Shown here: in pieces, positions 1 to 12,499 of the stretch | How positions within the stretch are numbered: position 1 is the stretch's first letter | Layout: each line of letters opens with the position of its first letter | The notes under the pieces: model-generated | Seen by the model: only the letters and a program-made list of their open reading frames with translations | What the model was told of the DNA's origin: nothing | The model's database searches: none | NCBI GenBank assembly: GCA_963855995.1 | Contig: OY979724.1 | Coordinates: 12,694,032-12,758,031, forward strand | DNA from: Muricea muricata | Taxonomy: Eukaryota; Cnidaria; Anthozoa; Malacalcyonacea; Plexauridae | Direction: 5' to 3' | DNA: 64,000 bases | Position numbers and translations under genes: made by a program

Positions 1-68
1 GAGCTAGAAAACTCGGCAAAAATTGTCATCTGCATGATCATTAGTGTTTAAATTATGTAGGTGGTATC

Positions 69-221
69 ATAGGCGGCCCAATTCGCTGTGTAGTTTCAGT
101 AATATACACAGATCAGTGCGCACATAAACACGCTTCGTAACTCGTAACCACTTGATTACGAAGTATGTTTATGTGCGCACTGATCTCTATATGAAAGTAC
201 ACCGTGAATTGGGCCGCCTAT
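69..221. mobile_element. Fold-back (MITE-like) element, about 153 bp
   Basis: Two arms of roughly 70 to 80 bases are inverted copies. The left end ATAGGCGGCCCAATTC is mirrored by GAATTGGGCCGCCTAT at the right end, and the internal segment CAGTGCGCACATAAAC is mirrored by GTTTATGTGCGCACTG. There is no coding capacity, so it is probably a non-autonomous DNA transposon. Confidence 0.7.
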
Positions 222-2602
222 ATGGCAGTATTTCCTCCAATGTTCTCAGTGTTTTTACAAACTGCTTGTTCACAACTGCAAACGTCAGGGTTTGTGCAAA
301 ACTCGAATGTCCTTAAATGCCCTTGACTTAAGTGCTTGAATTTATAAAGAAGTGCGTGAAAGTCCTTGAATTCGTCTTGCTTTATAGTTTCTGGGCATTT
401 TTTGAGACTGAAAAATTAAAGGTCCATCACTTCTAAATCTGTTTTAAACACTTTTTAGTCCTTGAATTTCCTGAAACATGGCCTTGACAATCCTTGAGAA
501 GTTCTTGCCTTATTCACATTGACCTGTACCCCACCTGGAAGTGTCTTCTAGGGAGTACGTCAAAGCGAGACAATATTCTGATACAAAAACCTCACGATAG
601 GATTTTTACGCAAAGGAGGCGTCTACGAGACTAAGGTATCCTGGCTAGGAATAAACTATGATAACATGTGGTGACCTTGAAGGAAAACAGTCACGCTGGT
701 TCAGCCAATGAGGTGGCAATGAGCTGTTAATATGACACATTTACGAAAGATAGCTACGCTTCTGTTGCTTGTTTGAAATTTGTAATTGGTCGTAACTGTC
801 GTATATAGGAAGGATGATCATCTTGGATGATCTGATAGTGTCTAGATGTACCTTTTCCATTATGAGCTGTATTAAAATCAGCCATTATTAACTGTAGATC
901 TGTATTCAGATACTCATCACATCGGCCATGCACTTTGATATATTCACGACTAAATGGAAACTAGACTTTAAAGTTTTGCCTGCAAAGCGCAATCTTAACT
1001 GTCCAAAATTCGTTATATACCTGATGCAAAACCCTTGCAATCGCAACAAATAGTGACCACGGCAAAATTCAAAACAAGTACACCCGATTAGAAGTCTTCA
1101 AGGAGGTTACCAGTTCAATTTTTTTCCTAAAATAACATTTCCTGTATACAAGTTGTCTCTCTGACCTTACATACTGCGATGATGACAGTAGCCTCGCCAG
1201 GAGTGCACGTCTCGAGCCCAAAACAGACATTTTATTGGCGCCTGTCGAAGACAAATCAGAATTTTCTGACTGGCGTGTTTAATATTAGCAAGGTTAGCGA
1301 AGGAGCTCTAAAATGCTATTTAAAGCGGTCGAAAATTACGATCAGATTTCTCTATATTTACATCCTAATCCAATAATATACCGGCTATTTGGCCAGACGA
1401 GCTTTACTGTTTTTACCCTTTCTTTGATTGTTTACTTTATTATGTAGCTATAAAATTTCGCATTATGTACTATTAGTACAAAAGATCTTTGGAACGTTAT
1501 GGTTTTTGAACGCAACTTACAAATTTGTTATATTTCCATCAGTGTTTCCTCGGGTATTTAGGATGTATATAATATGATGTTTATTCTTTTTGGATTTCAT
1601 AGTTTTCTGGTTATGTTGATCCAGTTATTTTACTACATACGAAAATATTTTTCACAGTTTCTGTGGTTTATTTTGTATGTATAAGTACTTGTGTTGGAAT
1701 CTAGCTGCGTTTTTTTGTGTTTTCTTTTCTATCCAAACATGTTATGAAAACACCTAAATCGCGCATTAATCCTTTCTCGCTGCGTCTGTCACATTGATGG
1801 ATTAATAAGCGTTGTTAGCTTGAAACCTTGCTATGTATACTGCTGTTGTTTTGATAGTCGTTCATGTAATGCATCGTGACAATCTTTCTGCTTTTTCAAC
1901 CAACAAAGTTCTCTTTACATCCACGCTGGAGTTCTTCTTTAGCTTCTTCTTCTCCTTTACCTGAAGACCTCACACACACGATTTTCAGAGAAGTGCTTTT
2001 ATAATTGCAGTATTTGTTTTGAAAGTGCATGATCTGTAAGTAGATGTTCTACTTATATGAAGACTTTTCTGGAAAGAAAAGGTATTAAATTTAACAAATT
2101 CTTAAAAAAAGTATTAAATTTAAGTTTAGTCTGAGAAGGTTTTAGTGACCGCGTTGTATCGAATACGAACTCTGAAGAGTGTTAACACGGACGCAAATAT
2201 TGTAGAAGTAGCTTTTTTGTGAAACTCTTCAGTTTCATAGTTCTCCAAGTTCCAAATTGGCCAGTTCCTTGACAGCATTTCGCCAGGAGTATATCGAGAT
2301 TTAATATTTTCACCTTGGGGGAGGGGTGAGGTGGGACGTTCTATTCCCATTTCTCAGCCCAAATTTTGACAAAATCCCACTGTCGGAGAGTACAAATCTC
2401 ATAGTCCTAATGGTTGTCTTGCACAAATCTTGATTGTTTTTTTTTTGCCGATAATTGCCAGTCCCAGCACATAGAATTGCATTTTCCCAGCAAAAATATG
2501 CAATTCTTCGCTCCCATCATACTTCTTCAGGGTCGTCTTTATGAACTTAGTCAAAAAGGGGGAGGGAAAGCTTAGGAAAATCGCATCAAAACTGTTTACG
2601 AC
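222..2602. other. No recognised gene
   Basis: AT-rich sequence with only short, compositionally poor open frames (all under 85 codons, none with a recognisable family). I see no RNA gene, no strong repeat structure and no convincing exon. Confidence 0.5.
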
Positions 2603-2991
2603 AATGGACCATTCCCCAATTAGACAAACTTTTAAATTCGAAAGCAATTTCAGCTCAGTTGGAAAGAGCTTCCTAAATTTAGTGAAATTGTAAAGTTTGG
2701 TTGCAAAATATGGTAAAATGTGGAAAATATAGCCCTGTAAAGTTTGTGAATTTTGTATACTTTTGTATTACACAAGGAAAAGAGTTACCACTACGTGGAA
2801 ATGTGGTAACGCTTTTTCCCGCATAATAGAAAAGTATACAAAATTCGCAAACTTTAAAGGGCTATATTTTTCACATTTTATAATATTTTACAACCAAACT
2901 TCACAATTTCACTAAATTTAGGAAGCTCTTTCCAACTGTGCTAAAATTGTTTTCGAATTTAAAAGTTTGTCTAATTGGGGAATGGTCCATT
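2603..2991. mobile_element. MITE family 1, copy 1 (full length, 389 bp)
   Basis: Almost the whole element is an imperfect palindrome. It starts AATGGACCATTCCCCAATTA and ends with the complement TAATTGGGGAATGGTCCATT. The inner arms pair through a TTTTGTATACTTTTGTATTA-type segment. The same family recurs at 19470, 20372 and 37373, and a diverged split copy is at 13299. The short open frames inside the arms are not genes. Confidence 0.85.
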
Positions 2992-3356
2992 GTACTTGTT
3001 CCATATTTTCGCCTTCTAAGACTTTCGCCAAACATGGAGCTTTTATATATCTCGAGGTATCGTTTCCGTTTTTACAAGACAAAATACCGCTTTAATCTTA
3101 CGGGGAGCTTTTCCACACTTCTGCCAAAACGTTTAGATATATTTTTCAGACTGTTTTCAAAAACAAGACATCTGGGAAATATATTATGTTACCAAATATG
3201 CTTCTGAGATCATTGGCGTCGACCGTAAATGCAACTGACAACAACAATTTATTTGTTTGTGTTCCGACAGAGAGGACAAATATACCATTAAGCAGTTGGG
3301 GGTGATTAAATGACATATTGACAAAGCAGACAAGACTGTAATACTCTTGCGCTTCT

Positions 3357-3600
3357 ACAAACTCACAAGGTTAAATCTTTCAAGATAACATGACTATCAC
3401 TTAGGTTTATATTTTTTCTTGCTATTTTTATGAGTACTATATATGGTACTTTCTAATGACCAACTTTGTACTCCGCGCTCCTATAAGCTTTCAAGGTTTA
3501 ATCTTTCAAACTAACATGACTAGAAATTAGGTATGTATTTTTCCTAGCTACTTTTATGAGTGCCATATAGAGGACCAAATATAAGACCAATCTTTTAGGT
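3357..3600. repeat. Two diverged tandem copies of about 122 bp
   Basis: The segment beginning near 3365 (AAGGTTAAATCTTTCAAGAT) is repeated near 3492 (AAGGTTTAATCTTTCAAACT). Shared features follow in the same order: AACATGACTA, then a TTTTTATGAGT-type block, then a block ending in GACCAA. Confidence 0.6.
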
Positions 3601-4056
3601 AAACTGACAAAAAGAAATTATCTGTATTGACCAATTCTAGGATTGCCCTATCAAGTTGTTTTTTTGTGTCATCCATTGCTCTTGCTTCCTCATTTGGTCA
3701 GCTGCCAAATTATAATTACCTTGCTGTACATTTCCTTGCAAGAGAGAACACAACTACTGACCAACGCGAGAATGAACTCCAATTATCTTTGCATCTGTCC
3801 ATTCATTGATTGATAATATCTTCGCGGCAGCAGCAAATTATATAGAAAGCAGGCAAAACAGCAATTAGCGGATCGTTAGAAACTCTAATTCGACTTAATT
3901 GTCAATGATCAATATTCACTAAGAAGGAGGAGATTCGGACCGCCCAGTCAATGTTGCTAAGATAACAAATGGTTTGAAAATCATAAAACATCGTATGTAG
4001 TTATACCAAAGTTATGCGGGCTATTTGCAGGGACTATTTGTTTCAATATATATAAC

Positions 4057-4585
4057 ATAGCTTCTACCTGTTCTAGACTGTTCTTCTTAGAGGTCCAGTA
4101 TGCATAAGTTGATCCATTGTTACTAAACCAACTATTTTTATACTGGATGGCTCTATCAATTGTAAACCGTTCCTCTTAGACTTGGAGATCCACTAAAGAT
4201 CATCTCTTGTTCATTCAAGAGACACCATAAAGTAAACTAACTTTATTTATACTGGATAGCTCTATCAGTTCTAAACTATTCTTCCTAGAGGTTCAGCAAG
4301 GATCATCATCTCTTATTGATCCAGTGTTACTACAGGAGGAAACCTAGATGAACTAAACTACCTTTATTTTTTACTGGATACCTCTATCAGTTCTTAACTG
4401 TTCTTCCTAGAGGTTCGGTAAGGATCATCTCTTATTGATCCAGTGTTACTATTGCAGGAGGAAACCTAAACTAAACTAACTTTATTTATACTGGATAGCT
4501 CTATCAGTTCGAAACTGGTCTTCCTAGGGGTCCAGTAAGGATCATCTGTGATTGATCCAGTATTACTACAGGAGTTAAATTGATC
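4057..4585. repeat. Minisatellite, about 4 to 5 units of 110-120 bp
   Basis: Units share ACTGGATAGCTCTATCAGTT, TTCTTCCTAGAGGTTC, AAGGATCATCTCTTATTGAT and CCAGTGTTACTACAGGAGG. The first two units are diverged and the last two are close, which suggests expansion from the right end. Non-coding. Confidence 0.8.
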
Positions 4586-4589
4586 AAAA

Positions 4590-5950
4590 TTCTAACCTGT
4601 TCTAAAAATTCCCAAAGGTTTTTAAGCATTGCCCTTTTCTTAGTAAACTCTCTTTAAAATATTTCTTTGCTGCATATTTTCTTCAGTTTTTACCTGCTGT
4701 GGTCTCCAATTGGATTGATTTGTCACTTACAATTTACATTGCTATTAAATCGGAACGATAATAAGTCGATTACTTGATATAGTTTACAAGGTTAATCCAA
4801 TTTACCAACTGCGCCAATTTCAAAGCAATTCCCAGCAAATTATGTTGGATAATCAAAACCAAATTTGAGAATCTTTCTATAACTTGCCGCCATTTGTAAA
4901 TCAGCGTGTGCGGAGCGTGAAAGTTTTGGCCAGTAAACATCAAGTTTCATAATACGAAACAACCACGTAAAAAACGCACGGTGCACGCTCAAACAACGTT
5001 GTGCACAGTTCAACCCTGCCCCGTTGACTTAACTTCACATATAAACATCCTTTTCCATCCAAAGTCCTGTTTCAAATCTTTCCGTATATCTGTTTTAGGG
5101 GAAATATTTATCATTTTCTTATTTTTTTCTGTAAAACTTAGGTTTACTTGCTGCATGATGACTTGCATCAGCTGGAAAGTTTTATATGTGAGATAAATTT
5201 ATGATGGCACTGGCTTGTTATTGATTCGTGTCGTTGGGTTAGACCTTGCATTTTCAGACTAATGCCCAAGAAATTAGCGCGATTTTGCCTCTTTTCGCAT
5301 CTTTGAGCAGAACTAATGCCTGGGAATCAAATAGCTCGAAAAACTAATATATTAATTGTTTTATATATATTATTAGATGTTCTTTTAGACGATACAAGTT
5401 GTTTTCTCACAGAAATTTGGCTGTTTTTTTAGTAATATAGAAGTTCAATAATGTACAATTAATAGTAATATACAATTTCACAGACTGAAATTAAAGAAAC
5501 GTTTTCTAGGCGCTGGTTCCGAAATGTGTCATTAAACGTTTATATCCTAGTTCATACCAAATTTGGTATATATTTCGACCAGTGACGATACGTTAATTCT
5601 TTACTAGATCTGACCGTACGATAAAATATAAACCAGACTTCAAATGAAACCTTGGAAATATAAATAACAGCTGGTAGAATCATTATCCACAGTATGCCTG
5701 TATATTTTGCAAGTCAACGACTATGATATAATGATCACAGAATGCTTTCAAAACAAACTTATTTTGAAACCAATTTTCAGACTATAAGTGGTATTTTTAA
5801 ACCCATTACAAAAGTACATCTGACGCAGTTTTGCGTTGTATACTTGAACTACTGTGCAGATTGCCGCCCTAAAAAGAATTCTATAATAAGAGCTCTCACA
5901 AAAATAACTTTTGAGGACTCAAGTCCCCTTCCGCAATAGTAATAATAATT
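4590..5950. other. No recognised gene
   Basis: AT-rich. A loosely inverted block near 4890-5000 (GCACGGTGCACGCTCAA) resembles sequence at 41930-42075 and is probably another dispersed fold-back element. The open frames here are short and of low complexity. Confidence 0.4.
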
Positions 5951-5952
5951 AT

Positions 5953-6295
5953 CAGTAGAATCATACTAGTTTTTACGACTGCCATATAGAGTATTTTAAT
6001 AAAACACAAAACTATTGATACTCTATAAATTGTCAACATTTTTTATTGTAAACGTTTCGACATGTAGTGTAAGTCATCTTCTGAAGATGGCTCATATACT
6101 AGTATATACTATTGCAAATTAATGCTGTCATTTGATTAGCTACTCTACGCGCTCTCTATTCTTCCATAGACAATTTTCCTGTTTTTTTTATTCAAAGACG
6201 ATTTGTAGCATTTTTTGTAACAAAATGGCTCAAAAAATTTTTTTGTCTCTAATTCTACTAAAACTCGATCTCTATGAGGCAATATCACCGCCTAT
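5953..6295. mobile_element. Diverged MITE family 2 copy
   Basis: It contains GTAGAATCATACTAG, then TATACTATTGCAAATTAATG and GCTACTCTACGCGCTCTCTA, and ends near AATTCTACTAAAACTCGATC. These are the same landmarks as the copies at 16097-16497 and 30674-30966. The segment around 6030-6095 has a CGAAACGTTT (minus strand) motif of the kind found at the ends of Penelope-like or other retroelements. Confidence 0.55.
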
Positions 6296-6299
6296 GAAT

Positions 6300-7164
6300 C
6301 TCGGGCTCATGTTAATTGTGCTAACTTTATGTATTGACTCATTTATAGGCAGAAAAATGCATCGTGTTCCCAACTTGTGGTGCCATTCAAGTATTTTTCT
6401 TCATTCTGTGAGTACATTTAAATTTTGTATTCTGCATAAAAGTTATACCGAAATGGAGGTACTCCTTAAATTTCAAATATTTCAAAGCAAGCATGACTTA
6501 CTGGTCTTGTGTAATGCATAAGTTTTATTTTCACTAACCATCTCACTGGTAGTCAATTAGATAATAACCGACAGTTGAAAGTTTTGGCTTAGCCTGCTGG
6601 GATACGCGCACTTTTTGTCGTTTTCTAAAAATGGAATTAGCGCATTGTTTCAGTTCAAAAAAAGAGCATAGCCTGTGGCGATGTGCTTGTCGCATAACTC
6701 AACAGATTGTGGGAAACTTGGGAAAATTAGTTTTTTGTCTCAATGCGTACCCAAACGCGACGCTGTGGCCTGTGGCAAGGGATTTACTTAGAGTTACATA
6801 TGACTTCTCAAGCATTATTTCGTTGGACAACTACCTTGGGAGCACAGAAAACAGATCATGCTCCATCGTGGTCAACTTTATGAAACATGGAACTTTGGAA
6901 GTTGTCGGCTTTGCGTTTCTAGTGACAAATGAATGAGAACATCACAGAGGGTTGTCGTTAGAGAAGGCTGCCTTCGAAGCATTCCTCACCTAACGATTTA
7001 ATTACGTGCGAATGAACAAAGAGCAGACGCCGTGACTGTTGCATACATATATTGCGTCGCTTTGACTCTTGCGTCTTCATATAAATTTCGTCGTCGCTAC
7101 AAGAGCTTGTATTTCACCACGGAAGAGCGTAAAATCGAATTTGAATATCCCTGCGCAAATCACG
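6300..7164. other. Sequence upstream of noggin
   Basis: No recognised gene. A 101-codon open frame at 6631-6936 (+) has no family signature and no splice support. A TATAAA at 7080-7085 lies about 80 bases upstream of the noggin start codon and could be its core promoter. This is an inference from position and motif only. Confidence 0.35.
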
Positions 7165-7851
7165 ATGTATTTCTGGGGAATGTTTCTGCTGTTTTTTCTA
7201 CAAGACGTTGGCTGCGTTCCGGTGTATCGTCCTATGGCGAGCGCAAAATTTCGAAATATTTCTCGAGAGGCTTTTAAGAAGTTGAACTCCGAGACTTGGC
7301 AAGGCAGCGTGCTGACGGAAGCCGAGAGGACAAGCTATGTCGAGCTGAGCGTCAACCGCAAAAGCAGCAGAGTATCTCGTTGGAATTCCACGCAACTCAA
7401 GGAACTGTTAGGCGAGAATTACGATCCAAAATTTATGTCTGAAACCAAACCAAACCGGGCGTGGCTTAAGAGGAGAGTCGAGCTGCATCGTCGAAGCGAA
7501 TTCAAGCACGACGAAACAGTTAAGAACACAATTACAAAACTTTTCAATGAAAAGGGGATTGGTTTGAATGAAGTCGATTTCGAGGACATGCATTTTTGGC
7601 TGTGGAATTTAACCCGATGTACAGTTGAGCCGCTGTGGAAGGATTTTGGAAGTCACGTTTGGCCTCGTTATGTCAATTTTGGCAAGTGTTCCAACAAAAA
7701 CACCTGCTCCTTTCCCAGCGGAATGAAATGTCGGCCAAGCAAAGAGAAGAGCATCCGACTCTTGTACTGGTTTTGTCGAAAGAATTCCAAGAGATGCTTT
7801 TGGTCCTCGTTTGAGACGAAAGTTATTCACGCGTGTCGTTGTTCGTGTTAA
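7165..7851 (+). CDS. noggin: Noggin-like secreted BMP antagonist (single exon, 228 aa)
   Basis: Predicted secreted cystine-knot protein of the noggin family, which binds BMP ligands outside the cell and blocks receptor contact. I chose the Met at 7165 rather than the in-frame upstream codons because it is directly followed by a signal peptide (FWGMFLLFFLQDVGC). An N-terminal clip-like segment carries LKELLGENYDPKFMS, matching the LLGGHYDPGFM region of vertebrate noggin. After a basic middle part comes MHFWLWNLTRCTV, then DFGSHVWPRYVNFGKC, the SFPSGMKCRPSK block, WFCRKNSKRCFW and the terminal CRCSC. Length and intron-less structure match vertebrate noggin (about 230 aa, one exon). MITEs start less than 100 bases downstream. 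I am very confident of the family; whether it antagonises BMPs in this animal is inference. Confidence 0.95.
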   Translation: MYFWGMFLLFFLQDVGCVPVYRPMASAKFRNISREAFKKLNSETWQGSVLTEAERTSYVELSVNRKSSRVSRWNSTQLKELLGENYDPKFMSETKPNRAWLKRRVELHRRSEFKHDETVKNTITKLFNEKGIGLNEVDFEDMHFWLWNLTRCTVEPLWKDFGSHVWPRYVNFGKCSNKNTCSFPSGMKCRPSKEKSIRLLYWFCRKNSKRCFWSSFETKVIHACRCSC

Positions 7852-7926
7852 ATTCTGACCTCTGTATTTTTACACTGGCTTTTACACTGCCATGCAAAAT
7901 TTGTGTGACCACAAAATGGGTCGATT

Positions 7927-8255
7927 GTACGAAAAGTGAATAGTGCTATGCACCGGATAGTGATTTTTTCAAACTTCTAAGCATCTTCAGTATGTTACTC
8001 GGTATTAAAGTTCAGCATTTTTTGAGTTCAACCAAGTCATTTTTTATCTCTTGCGAGTTCAATGTGCCTGGTGTCTTTATGCCTTTCTAAACATGTTCAG
8101 TAAGGGATTTAGTATTAAAGTTGAGCATTTTCGAGTTCAATCAAGTCATTTTTTATCTCTTCCTTATTTAATATCCCTGGTGTCATTGCTTTTTACGCCC
8201 GTCTGTTACTGTTGAAAGGATCACTGTCCTGTGGATAGTTATCCACCTTTCGTAC
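7927..8255. mobile_element. MITE family 3, copy 1
   Basis: The ends are inverted: GTACGAAAAGTGAATAGTGC on the left and a CCACCTTTCGTAC end on the right, with GGATAGTGAT / ATCACTGTCC inside. An internal segment (TAAAGTTCAGCATTTTTTGA, then CAAGTCATTTTTTATCTCTT) is present twice within the element. Relatives are at 32119 and 50450. Confidence 0.75.
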
Positions 8256-9517
8256 AACTGCGGCCAGTGGAGTTTTGCATCGGTAAATTCTATACGTCTC
8301 GTGACTATTTTTAGGAAATCCTAAAGGAAAATAAATCCATGAATATTATAGTTATATAGTTTTCTCAAGAATTAGAATGTATACTCTGAGGCGAATTCCT
8401 GCTTTGGTCAAAGCAATAACATAACTCCGCCTTAGTTTTCGGGCTTTATGCATGAAACACTTGGGTAAAGGAGATTGAAGTATGCCTGGAAATCACAGTA
8501 ACAAAGATTAAACAATCTGCTTCGCAGGCTAAAACAATGTTAGCGCCTTTTATTAACATGGGGTATATAAGAAGTCTAAGTCGAGCCAGTTTGTCTATTT
8601 TTGAAGTTACGCACGCTTGACCTTAACTACTAGTCTGTATGTAACGCTTTTTGAAACAGGCACAAAGTGTGGTCTCCTGTACCATTTTTGATGTTTCAAT
8701 TCTCACCCAAGTACGATTTCTTCGCGCACGCGAACGCAAAGTGGAATGACATGCATAAGCACGCAAATATAACATTGTACTACTATATATACATTGTAGA
8801 TTTTAATTGTAAATAAAGACAGTCCACTAGCATCTGAAGGCAGTCCGCCAAATGGACTGTATACGCGATCTAGCTTTAGTGCCGATTCGTAAAAAAGTTA
8901 CATACCGAAAACGAGGAATATACAGTAAGTGGTCTATATTTACCCGAAGAGCCGTTTGCTTCAAGTTCTCGGCATATAACTGAGTTATTTCATTTTCGAG
9001 CAGGTTTTTTTAACAAGAAAAGCTTTCACTTCAAGGGATCAGAGCTTTCTTCGCCATTTCATTTAATTATTCATTCATGCAAGGTAAACAACGCGCATGC
9101 TCTTACAGACCTTGATACATCAAAGAAAACCAACTTAAAAATTAAATAATTACTGTGTCAATTACCTTGTCAGTGTTTTTATCAATGGTTAATGTTTATA
9201 ATTATGTTCTGCATAGTGCAGCACCGATACTAATTACAATCATTTTATAAAGTTGTACCAGCAGTTAAGAAAAATTAAAGCAAATCATGATTATCAATAT
9301 AGTCCAAACTTTTACAAATCCCATGCAATATTATCGACTACCCGGCTTGACCCTGAATTCTAGGAATCCCCAATATTTTCTCTATCGCGTATAACAATTG
9401 CTTAAAGACCACTTTACCAAATACAAGTATACTACTGACTTATCACTCCGTATGCTCGTGGAGAGTGACGCAGAGTTTTAAGAACTTAAAACTCTGTTTG
9501 GCTACCACTCGTGGGTA
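8256..9517. other. No recognised gene
   Basis: AT-rich intergenic DNA. There is a short local inverted repeat around 8820-8870 (GACAGTCCACTAG / AATGGACTGTA) and an AATAAA near 8811. No exon with splice support. Confidence 0.4.
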
Positions 9518-9782
9518 CAGTAAAACCCCACCTATAAGAACCTAAATTTTTGAAGTTAGCCTAAACAGGTTCTTATTTAATTGCATGTGGCATATTGTTC
9601 TTGTTGGGAGGCAGTGTTTATCTCTTTATACGGTGGAAAACGAATTCCTGTAGAAAAAAACATACATGCAGTCTTTAATAGAGTCAAATTTGCATGTCCT
9701 GAGACAAATCCGTGGCATGGAGAACGTAATTTTAGCCTAAGAGGTTCTTAAAATGTAGATTCTTATACACGGGGTTTTACTG
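9518..9782. mobile_element. pogo/Tigger-type MITE, 265 bp
   Basis: Inverted ends CAGTAAAACCCC ... GGGGTTTTACTG are flanked by TA on both sides (9516-9517 and 9783-9784), the target duplication expected for Tc1/mariner/pogo elements. The inner inverted part pairs TATAAGAACCTAAATTTTT with AAATGTAGATTCTTATA. No transposase is present. Confidence 0.75.
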
Positions 9783-9784
9783 TA

Positions 9785-10320
9785 TTGATATTCACGTTTG
9801 AGCCCAGTGCAATGCTCATTTTGATAATTTACAGCAGAATATCACTCGTGCTAAACGGCAAGAATATTGTTCTTCGAAAATATTTTTAAACAACCAATTT
9901 TGACGGATTCCATCGATTCAAGGGGTAATGAATATTATGATTTTTTGAATTGTGCAATAGTATCCGTTGTGTTTCCACTTAAATTTTTAGCATCGATTAT
10001 AATATGTAAACTTTATAGTATATTCTTGATGATGACATAATCGTTATGCTGATTTAAGACTTCAATTAAAGTTGACATTGGATATTGTCAATATATATTT
10101 ATATATTAACATCATATACCAAGTTTACAAGCTAAACTATTAACTAGCGTTAACATTAACATCAAGTCTAGAATTAAATTCTCGGTACATTACGTTCTCG
10201 GTAGGGCAGTGGTACATATAAGGAGGATAAGTCAGACTTGGATTATTGCATTTGAATTTTAATTCACTACAAATCTGTTTCGTATGACAAGCAGAAGCTT
10301 GCCACATCATCAGTTAATTC
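9785..10320. other. No recognised gene
   Basis: AT-rich. Nothing recognisable apart from short AT-only runs around 10090-10110. Confidence 0.4.
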
Positions 10321-10324
10321 CTTT

Positions 10325-10533
10325 ATATCATATAAGCTACCTTCGTCTATATCATATAAGCTACCTCCCTCTATATCATATAAGCTAGCTTCCTCTATAT
10401 CATATAAGCTACCTTCCTCTATATCATATAAGCTAGCTTCCTCTATATCATATAAGCTAGCTTCCTCTATATCATATAAGCTAGCTTCCTCTATATCATA
10501 TAAGCTAGCTTCCTCTATATCATATAAGCTAGG
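10325..10533. repeat. 24-bp tandem array, about 9 units
   Basis: The unit is TATATCATATAAGCTAGCTT followed by CCTC. Early units read GCTACC and later ones GCTAGC, so the array homogenised from its right part. It lies beyond the 3' end of ART-family copy A (minus strand). Confidence 0.9.
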
Positions 10534-10756
10534 TTCCTCCGCAGATATCCCTGATGGTATTGAATATTTTTATACACGGCTTGGGTTGGCTGTGTCGAAC
10601 TGGATTATGAGGATTATGTATATATCATACTAGTTATCTTATGTCTTCTGAATTTCTAGACGACCAGTTACATTTTACAGCATAGATTATATAAGCTTAA
10701 AGCATTTATAAGAATAGCTATATGGTAAAACGTTATATGTTGGTTTAAAACAACAC

Positions 10757-11034
10757 TTAATCTCTGAATATCTTCGATGACTCCTTGAAGTTCAACTCCT
10801 GGTTCTCCAACACACTCGTGCGAACAAAAATGACTGAACGGACGACAACATTGCGGGCAGATTCCACACGCAAAATGACTTCTTTGTCGTCTCCTTCGAC
10901 AGGGACACGATATTCAGGTAAATCTGGTTCACCTTCCATTCCTTCGTAGCTGAAAATGATATTCCGGAATTATCTAAAGCATTGTTATACCTTATGGTAA
11001 CATTTTCTGATATAATTATTCTTCGTCAGTGAGC

Positions 11035-11133
<99 letters not shown>

Positions 11134-12476
11134 GGAGTAAGAACTCAAGTGCCAAAAGTGAAGTCAAAGATGGCGGAAATTGAAGAAGCTATAAGGTGTC
11201 AATCTTAATCCTCCAACACATCAACACATAGCCTAGGATTGAATGTAGTATAGCTCCTTCGATTTTCCTTCAAATCTGAGATAAAAATCGATTCAACTAT
11301 TTTCACAACTTTCACGAAATTGATTTGAAACGCCACTCAAATTTTACCTTACCTTAAAACAGTGGGGTCATATGCTTTGTAGCTTTCTGGATTACAATAC
11401 GCTTTGATCAAAACACACCAATTTTCTTTCGCGGACATTATTCTTTCTGAATAAGCTGCGTGCGCAGAGTACAAGATACTCGGTGAAAGAAAGATGGCCG
11501 CTGCCCAGTTGCTGATGCCAAAAAATGTTTCCCCAAGTTTGAAATGGCCAGGCGGTGGTTTGATTCCGCTTGTGCCAGCGGGCATCAGACCTTGTGCTAG
11601 GATTGATTCGAGGTTTTTAAATTTTGTTCCATGCCATGTCATCACCCAATTTTTGAGGATTTTGTTTAATTCCGATCTTGTTTTTGAATCAAGTCTACTC
11701 GGATGACGAATCAACTCTTTTGCGATGACTTTCCCATTGAACTCGATTGGTCGCATTTCTGATACGAGCTGTTTTGCCGTAAGTTTTGTTTTCACGGAAA
11801 AAATGAAATCTAACGAAGCATTTCGAATCAAATTTGTGATCTCGGTTGAATGACTTTCCTCTAATGCCGTTTGTTGCCATTTATTCTTAATGTCAGTTCG
11901 TGCGCCAAATTCGAGCAACAAACCAACGACAAGAGGATGACCAAAGAACGAAGCGGCATGAAGTGGGGTACTACCATCTCTTTGGATCTTATTTATATCC
12001 GCGCCTTTTTGCAGCAACATTTTCACCGTATCGTAGAAACCAGACTTGCAGGCCAGGTATAGCAATGTGCGACCGTGTTCGTCAGATTTTTGAACTAGGG
12101 ATTTGTCTCTTTGAATCAGCGCTTTCAATTCAACGGTATTACCATAAGCTGCTATGGTAAAATGATCACGAGTTTTGATGGTAAACATGTTGTTCTGTTG
12201 GCGATGATATCTTGGTTCTGTCGACGTCAGGATGTGGTTAGCAAGTGAAGCAAGAGCTCGATTTTGACGATGTGGTTGTCTAATTTTCTCTCGGAATGCC
12301 ATTTTGACTTCATCACGAGAAGCCGCGGATGAGGCAAGACCCAAGGTTACCCAGGGGTTTATGGGTAGGGGGATGCAGACCTGTCCACCGCCAGCCGCCG
12401 TGTATGATATAGTGGTAGAACGATGTGCTGTTCTTGATGAGGAACCTGGTCTTGAACGTCGCGATCGCGAAGCCAT
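10757..12476 (-). CDS. J-like / ankyrin / PARP-ART-fold protein, copy A (2 coding exons, 438 aa)
   Basis: Exon 1 is 12476-11353 and exon 2 is 10949-10757. Donor TTAAG|gtaagg and acceptor ttttcag|CTACG give a clean phase-2 junction. Residues about 38-90 ([19 protein letters not shown]) resemble a DnaJ J-domain, but the HPD motif is missing. Residues about 105-220 hold three to four ankyrin repeats ([30 protein letters not shown]). Residues about 275-438 read as a PARP/ART catalytic fold: WHGT with His at about 282, then [11 protein letters not shown] with Tyr near 336-342, then [14 protein letters not shown] with Glu at about 398, placed like the H-Y-E triad of PARPs. I infer ADP-ribosyl transfer; no named family was recognised. 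The acceptor ttctag|GGATTTACC just upstream of the ATG implies a 5' UTR exon. The intron carries a TA microsatellite. Confidence 0.8.
11037..11131. repeat. (TA)n microsatellite
   Basis: About 95 bases of uninterrupted TA inside the intron of copy A. Confidence 0.95.
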
Positions 12477-12499
12477 GGTAAATCCCTAGAAACATGTCG

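Noticed and set aside
6132-6521. 129-codon plus-strand frame
   Set aside because: It starts inside a MITE family 2 copy and is Phe/Leu/Ser-rich without family features.
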